In this document: positions 1 to 5,598 of the stretch, one piece after another | Layout: each line of letters starts with the position of its first letter | How positions within the stretch are numbered: the stretch's first letter is position 1 | DNA from: Frankiaceae bacterium | Lineage (GTDB): Bacteria; Actinomycetota; Actinomycetes; JAFAQI01 | NCBI GenBank assembly: GCA_030840545.1 | Contig: JAVEEH010000222.1 | Location: forward strand, 1-5,598 | DNA length: 5,598 bases | Direction of reading: 5' to 3' | Translations under genes and position numbers: made by a program | The notes under the pieces: generated by a model | What the model was told of the DNA's origin: nothing | Database searches by the model: none | Seen by the model: the letters and a program-made list of their open reading frames with translations, nothing else

Positions 1-2048
<2,048 letters not shown>

Positions 2049-2052
<4 letters not shown>

Positions 2053-2062
2053 ACCGGGCTAG
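2049..2062. other. Convergent gene junction with mirrored TAG stops
   Basis: Two CTAG tetramers (2049-2052 and 2059-2062) flank the 6-base spacer ACCGGG. The left one supplies the pepN TAG stop on the + strand. The right one supplies the TAG stop of the DUF5130 gene on the - strand. The whole intergenic space between the two opposing genes is 6 bases. The 4-bp inverted repeat is too short, and lacks a T tract, to be called an intrinsic terminator. Transcription from each side must therefore run into the opposite coding region or stop by another route, such as Rho. Confidence 0.6.
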
Positions 2063-2451
2063 TGCCGAGCCGCCGGCAGCTCGCGACCGGCTGCTTCGGA
2101 GAGCATCCGCAGACCGGTCGTGATGCCGCCGACGAGGTCACCGCCGGAGAACGAGGTCGTCATCGACAGCGCAGCCAGTGCACAGGCGCGGTCGCTCAGC
2201 CGGCGGCTGGAGTCCTTGCCGGTGACGATCTCGAGCTGTCGGTCGCCCGGCGCGACCAGCACCAGCACCGCCCGCGGCGACACGGCGCCGAGCGCGGCGT
2301 GCAGCCGCTCGGCATGGTCGCGGATCTCGCCCTCGACCGCTCCGACATAGACCGAGTAGTGCAGGCCGGTTTCGCTGCTGGCAATCGAGCACGAGCGGCT
2401 GATCTCGCGGACGTGTCCCTCGGTGAACGGCTCGCCGTTACCACTCGGCAC
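2059..2451 (-). CDS. DUF5130-type (TPM-domain-like) protein
   Basis: Function unknown. The 130-residue product resembles the small actinobacterial DUF5130 family, which looks distantly like TPM domains. This is recognised from memory, not from a search. Visible pattern: TGLHYSVYVG strand near residues 28-37; a helix with RDHAERLHAALG at 44-55; hydrophobic strand AVLVLVAPGD at 61-70, followed by RQLEIVTGKD; and a conserved-looking C-terminal helical part with CALAALSMT and GDLVGGITTGLRML at about 90-117. No signal peptide or membrane segment is seen, so it is probably cytoplasmic. I chose GTG 2451 because GGAAGGGG (2460-2467) lies 8 nt upstream. GTG 2460 sits against that motif, and GTG 2499 (146 residues) has no Shine-Dalgarno and adds only a Pro/Ala/Gly-rich leader. 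The chosen start overlaps the end of the membrane-protein gene by 14 nt, which suggests coupled translation. It is the last gene of the - strand unit and converges on pepN. Confidence 0.85.
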   Translation of the reverse strand: MPSGNGEPFTEGHVREISRSCSIASSETGLHYSVYVGAVEGEIRDHAERLHAALGAVSPRAVLVLVAPGDRQLEIVTGKDSSRRLSDRACALAALSMTTSFSGGDLVGGITTGLRMLSEAAGRELPAARH

Positions 2452-2773
2452 TGGCCCCACCCCTTCCGGTGGCGCCGGGGCGGGCACTGCTGAGCGCACT
2501 GTCCGGGTCGTCGGGACCGCCGAACCACAGCGGGTCGTGCTTCCACGCCCGACCCGGTCGATAGCGGGGGCGTCGCAGCATGGACGGCAACGTCGAGAAG
2601 AACGCGATGACGAGGAAGGCCCCGAGCGGGATGAGGACGTAGATCACGATGACCAGACCGGCACCGAGGGGCTTGCCCTTCCCCTCCCCGTCGTCGAGGG
2701 CCAGCGCGGGTGTGGCGACCACGACGACGGACGCGAGGGCGGCGACGACGGCAGTGACGAGGCGACTTCTCAC
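2438..2773 (-). CDS. Small secreted/membrane-anchored protein of unknown function
   Basis: I do not recognise this 111-residue protein. It has a typical Sec signal peptide: basic start MRSR, hydrophobic core at residues 6-20, and a likely signal peptidase I site after the ALA at 23-25. A short acidic/glycine stretch (LDDGEGKGK) follows, then one strong membrane segment at about 37-60. The tail is basic (RRPRYRPGR near 67-75), continues with an aromatic WKHDPLWFGG (76-85), and ends in a Ser/Gly/Ala-rich stretch. By the positive-inside rule the tail should face the cytoplasm. If the N-terminal segment is not cleaved it would be a two-helix membrane protein. It starts at GTG 2773, 9 nt after the malQ stop, with no convincing Shine-Dalgarno, so it probably depends on coupling to malQ translation. 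It ends at TAA 2438-2440 inside the start region of the DUF5130 gene. Gene reality is supported by the coherent topology and operon packing. Confidence 0.8.
   Translation of the reverse strand: MRSRLVTAVVAALASVVVVATPALALDDGEGKGKPLGAGLVIVIYVLIPLGAFLVIAFFSTLPSMLRRPRYRPGRAWKHDPLWFGGPDDPDSALSSARPGATGRGGASAEW
2460..2467 (-). promoter_or_regulatory. Ribosome binding site of the DUF5130 gene
   Basis: Read on the - strand this is GGAAGGGG, a good match to an anti-16S Shine-Dalgarno sequence, 8 nt before GTG 2451. It lies inside the 3' end of the upstream membrane-protein gene. It decides between three possible GTG starts (2499, 2460 and 2451) in favour of the last. It is the only clear Shine-Dalgarno I see before any - strand start in the window. 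Confidence 0.6.
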
Positions 2774-2782
2774 GGACGGAAA

Positions 2783-4798
2783 CTATCGAATCCCGTCGCG
2801 CAGGTCCGCAGCGAGGCGCTCGACGCGCGGATCCGCGAGCAGGTCCTCCAGTCGCATCGGCCGCTCGTCGGAGTCGGCGACCGGCAGCCGCCAGTTGGGA
2901 TAGTCGTCGACGGTGCCCGGCATGTTGGGCTGGCGGAGGTCTCCGACCGCGTCGCCCGGCGCAGCGAGGACATAGCGGCTCGGGGTGGCCGCGATGAAGC
3001 GGTGCAACGCCCGCACGAGCTCATCCTCCGGGGCATCAGCCGACCCGAGCACGCCGCTCGCGACGAGATGGGCGAGGAGCTCGGCGCGCTCGGCCCGCCA
3101 GGCCGCCTCCTCCGCGGCCGGATCGTCGAGCAGCCCCAGCTCGGCACGGACCCGGACGTGCTCGCCGCGCAGCCAGGCCAGCGCCGTCGGCAGGTCGTGG
3201 GTCGTCACACTCGCGGTCGCTGCCTCGCGCCACTTGTCGACCGGCTGCAGCGGTCCGCTCTCGCCCGGAGCGTCCCCGTCGGTTCGCTCGAACCACAGCA
3301 CCGAGCTGCCGAGCACGCCACGGTCCGCGAGGGTGTCCCGCACCGTCGGCGTCACGGTGCCCAGGTCCTCCCCGACAACGATCGCGCCGGCCCGCTCCGT
3401 CTCGAGGGCGATGACACCGAGCAACGCGTCGGCGTCGTAGGACACGTAGGCCCCCTCGCGCGGGCTGGCCCCCTCGGGGATCCACCAGAGCCGGAACGTG
3501 CCGAGCACATGGTCGATCCGTACGCCGCCGGCGTGCCGGAGCAGCGAGCGGAGCATGTCGCGCAACGGCGCGTAGCCGAGCTCAGCCATCCGGCGCGGAT
3601 GCCACGGCGGCATCCCCCAGTCCTGGCCCTGCTGGTTGTACATGTCCGGCGGCGCGCCGAACCTCGCGTCCAACGCGAGCGCCTCCTGCAGCATCCACGC
3701 GTCGGCCCCGCCGGGGTCCGCACCGACCGCGAGGTCATGCACGATGCCCACGTCCATGCCCGCGGCCAGTGCCTCGCGCTGGGTCCACGCGAGCTGCTGG
3801 TCGGCGAGCACCTGCAGCCAGACGAAGAACAGCACGCGTTCGGCGAGGTCGACCCGGGCCCTGGCGACGGCAGGCGTGGCCGCACGGCGCAGCTCCGACG
3901 GCCACCGCCGCGAGTCACTGCCGTGCACCTCGGACAGCGCGCACCACGTCGCGAACGTCCAGAGGTCGTCGTCCGCCGGCGGCAACAACGAGCTCCCGTC
4001 GAGGCTCGCCGCGGTCCGGCTCCAGAGCAGCTCGAGCGCCGCCAGCTTCGCCGCCCACGCCGCGTCACGGTCGATCCGGTTGGGCTCGTAGGTCGGCCGC
4101 AGCGCGTCGACCTCGGCTCGCAGCTCGGCGCCGGCGTCGGCGTACCAGGCGGTGTTCTCCACCCGCAGATAGAGCGGGTTGGTCCACCGTCGGCTGCCCG
4201 GGTAGTAGGGCGACGGTTGCATCGGCACCGTGGGAGCGACCGCGTGCAGCGGGTTGACGAGCACCAGGCCGCCGCCCCGCTCCGCCGTCCAGTGCGTCAG
4301 GGTCGAGAGGTCCGACATGTCACCGACACCCCACGAGTCGGCGGAGCGCATGGCATAGAGCTGCACCATCCAGCCCCACGCCCGCCGGTCGCGGCGGTGC
4401 ACCCGCTCGGGCGTCACGACGACCGGCACCTGTCGCGCACCGGTCTCGAGGCAGTGCCAGCCGAGCGGTAGTCCCGGTGGCAGTGCGACGTGACCTCCGT
4501 CGGTCGCAACGGTGCGATGCGTGCCGTCCTCGAGCCGCAGCTGCGCGGGACCGCCGACGGCCACGCGCGCGCCGGCCGACTGGCGAAGGACCACGACCGG
4601 CGGCAACAGCGGCCGACGGTCCACCTCGCGCAGCGCGTCGTCCAGGGCCGCCGGTGTCGACGCGTCGACACCCAGCGCGCCGAGCACCGCGACCACCGCG
4701 GACCGATCGACCTCGACCGGGCGACGGAGCTGGTCCTCGTACGACGTGGCTACGCCGTGCGCCGCTGCCAACCGTTGGAGCTGCGGGTCGACCGTCAC
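2783..4798 (-). CDS. malQ: 4-alpha-glucanotransferase (amylomaltase), GH77
   Basis: Cytoplasmic enzyme that moves alpha-1,4-glucan segments between maltodextrins, releasing glucose, in maltose/glycogen metabolism. The 671-residue product is close to E. coli MalQ (about 694) and has the same layout: an N-terminal accessory region (about residues 1-135) before the GH77 barrel. The barrel opens at GWMVQLYAMRSADSWGVGD (142-160). The catalytic residues are present, numbered from GTG 4798: nucleophile Asp429 in RIDH (3512-3514), acid/base Glu477 in GEDLGT (3368-3370), and Asp535 in THDLPT (3194-3196). The conserved NQQGQDWGMPPW segment lies near 388-399. The C-terminus has the typical RQPNMPGT and DDYPNWRLP stretch (622-639). 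I chose GTG 4798 over TTG 4801 because its GTGA overlaps the amidase stop, a classic coupling arrangement. No clear Shine-Dalgarno precedes either start. The membrane-protein gene begins 9 nt after the TAG stop. Identity is very secure; the physiological substrate (maltodextrin or glycogen-derived) is not shown by the context. Confidence 0.96.
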   Translation of the reverse strand: MTVDPQLQRLAAAHGVATSYEDQLRRPVEVDRSAVVAVLGALGVDASTPAALDDALREVDRRPLLPPVVVLRQSAGARVAVGGPAQLRLEDGTHRTVATDGGHVALPPGLPLGWHCLETGARQVPVVVTPERVHRRDRRAWGWMVQLYAMRSADSWGVGDMSDLSTLTHWTAERGGGLVLVNPLHAVAPTVPMQPSPYYPGSRRWTNPLYLRVENTAWYADAGAELRAEVDALRPTYEPNRIDRDAAWAAKLAALELLWSRTAASLDGSSLLPPADDDLWTFATWCALSEVHGSDSRRWPSELRRAATPAVARARVDLAERVLFFVWLQVLADQQLAWTQREALAAGMDVGIVHDLAVGADPGGADAWMLQEALALDARFGAPPDMYNQQGQDWGMPPWHPRRMAELGYAPLRDMLRSLLRHAGGVRIDHVLGTFRLWWIPEGASPREGAYVSYDADALLGVIALETERAGAIVVGEDLGTVTPTVRDTLADRGVLGSSVLWFERTDGDAPGESGPLQPVDKWREAATASVTTHDLPTALAWLRGEHVRVRAELGLLDDPAAEEAAWRAERAELLAHLVASGVLGSADAPEDELVRALHRFIAATPSRYVLAAPGDAVGDLRQPNMPGTVDDYPNWRLPVADSDERPMRLEDLLADPRVERLAADLRDGIR
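4795..4798 (-). other. GTGA stop/start overlap between amidase and malQ
   Basis: On the - strand the four bases read GTGA. TGA (4795-4797) ends the amidase and GTG (4796-4798) starts malQ in another frame. The 25 bases upstream hold no purine-rich Shine-Dalgarno, so ribosomes finishing the amidase probably reinitiate on malQ. This places both genes on one transcript. Confidence 0.7.
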
Positions 4799-5598
4799 CA
4801 ACAGGCGGGCTTGCGGTGTGCCCAGGGCTCAGCGGCCTCGATCTGCGCAGCAAGCCGGAGCAGGGTGACCTCGTCACCCGGCCGGCCGATGAGCTGGATG
4901 CCGATCGGCAGGCTGTCGTCGGTCCAGTGCAGCGGGATCGAGACGGCGGGCTGGCCACTCATGTTGTAGGGCGCGGTGAAGGGCGTGAACCGCTTCTGGT
5001 TCTCGAAGTCCTGCGCCGGGTCGGCGTCGTTACGCAGGCCACCCACCTTGGCCGGCGGCTGGGCGAGCGTCGGCGTGAGGATCGCGTCGAAAGGCGCGCT
5101 GCGCTCGAGCTCGCCGCGGGCCGTCGTCCGCAACGTGCCGAGGGCGGCGTAGAGGTCGAGGGCGGACAGCGTCTTGCCGCGTTCGCGCAACCAGGTCGTC
5201 AAGGGCCGCAGGCCCGGCTCGGCCTCCGGCGGGATCGGCAGCGACGCGAACTCGACCGCCCAAAGCCGCTCGAACAGCGCGATGAGGTTCGCGTCGAACG
5301 TCGTCGCGTGGTCCTCGACACTGTGACCGAGCTGCTCGAGCAGCTGGGAGGCGTGCTCATAGGCGGCGACGCAGTCCGGGTGGATCTCGGCCCCGGGGAC
5401 GGCAGGTGTGATGTAACGACCGATCCGCAGCCCGCGTGGTTCGTCATCGCAGGCGGCCAGGAAGGTGCCGGACGACGGCGGCGGCTGCCAGACCCAGTCC
5501 TGCGGGGTCGGACCTGCCATCGCGTCGAGCAGCGCCGCCGCATCTCGGACGGTGCGCGCGATCGGGCCGTGCACCGACAAGCCGCTGATCTCCGCGCT
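4795..5598 (-). CDS. Amidase of the amidase-signature family, N-terminal part beyond the window
   Basis: Hydrolyses an amide bond; the substrate cannot be told from sequence. The frame is open from base 5598 to TGA 4795-4797, giving 267 C-terminal codons out of about 450-500 usual for the family. The visible part starts just after the Gly/Ser-rich catalytic signature, with ISGLSVHGPIARTVRDAAAL, the stretch that normally follows it. The Lys-cisSer-Ser triad therefore lies off the window and cannot be checked. Other family marks: a middle region with LRIGRY (near 51-56), the ILTPTLAQPP strand, and the C-terminal block FTAPYNMSGQPAVSIPL followed by LPIGIQLIGRPGDEVTLLRLAAQIE and a PW near the end. 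This C-terminal pattern recalls NylA/AmiB2-like amidases (6-aminohexanoate-cyclic-dimer hydrolase group) more than GatA, but that is a judgement from memory. TTG 5580 is an internal Leu codon, not the start. The gene is the most upstream visible member of the - strand unit and overlaps malQ by 4 bases. Confidence 0.93.
   Translation of the reverse strand, partial: SAEISGLSVHGPIARTVRDAAALLDAMAGPTPQDWVWQPPPSSGTFLAACDDEPRGLRIGRYITPAVPGAEIHPDCVAAYEHASQLLEQLGHSVEDHATTFDANLIALFERLWAVEFASLPIPPEAEPGLRPLTTWLRERGKTLSALDLYAALGTLRTTARGELERSAPFDAILTPTLAQPPAKVGGLRNDADPAQDFENQKRFTPFTAPYNMSGQPAVSIPLHWTDDSLPIGIQLIGRPGDEVTLLRLAAQIEAAEPWAHRKPACW

Noticed and set aside
2060..2100. Possible hairpin after the pepN stop (GCCGG...CCGGC and overlapping AGCCG...CGGCT)
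   Set aside because: Stems of about 5 bp with loops of 10 or more bases, no T tract, and within the DUF5130 coding region. Such short G/C matches are expected by chance at this composition.
2062..2493. Open frame on the + strand opposite the DUF5130 gene
   Set aside because: Codon-aligned shadow of the DUF5130 gene. The - strand product has the alternating strand/helix pattern and family resemblance, and this one does not.
2711..2760. GACGACG-rich repetitive stretch
   Set aside because: It encodes the Val/Ala-rich signal peptide core of the small membrane protein. The repetition follows from GTC/GTG/GCC codon use and shows no regular unit.
2423..4471. A 682-codon open frame on the + strand opposite malQ and the two small genes
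   Set aside because: It is exactly codon-aligned with malQ on the other strand. Stops there need TTA, CTA or TCA codons in malQ, which are rare in such G+C-rich genes, so a long open frame is expected. Its product is Arg/His/Pro-rich with no domain, and it crosses the boundaries of three well-supported genes.

Overview
This is a gene-dense, high-GC window (about 70% G+C by eye). It most likely comes from an actinobacterium. Three things point there: the strong G/C bias at third codon positions, an aminopeptidase N of the Streptomyces lividans type, and a small DUF5130-type protein, a family I know mainly from Actinomycetota. The genus cannot be fixed from the sequence alone.

Layout: the left 2.05 kb on the + strand is the 3' four-fifths of pepN, an M1-family zinc aminopeptidase whose start lies before the window. 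From about 2059 to the right edge everything is on the - strand. Read in the direction of transcription, the genes are a truncated amidase-signature amidase (its N-terminal half lies beyond the right edge), malQ (4-alpha-glucanotransferase, GH77), a 111-residue secreted or membrane-anchored protein of unknown function, and a DUF5130-type protein. The two blocks converge, and their stop codons are only 6 bases apart.

The four - strand genes look like one transcriptional unit. The amidase stop and malQ start share a GTGA overlap. malQ is followed 9 nt later by the small membrane protein gene, and that gene overlaps the DUF5130 gene by 14 nt. The three visible starts are all GTG, and only the last has a clear Shine-Dalgarno sequence, so translational coupling is likely. 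No functional pathway obviously joins the four products. pepN (peptide turnover), malQ (maltodextrin/glycogen metabolism) and the amidase are ordinary metabolic enzymes with their key motifs intact where visible. The least understood part is the membrane protein/DUF5130 pair.

No RNA genes, mobile elements, CRISPR arrays, long repeats or clear promoters were found, and no non-coding stretch is longer than about 10 bases. I see no convincing evidence of an exciting undescribed system. The findings are modest and mostly concern gene arrangement and the two small uncharacterised genes.
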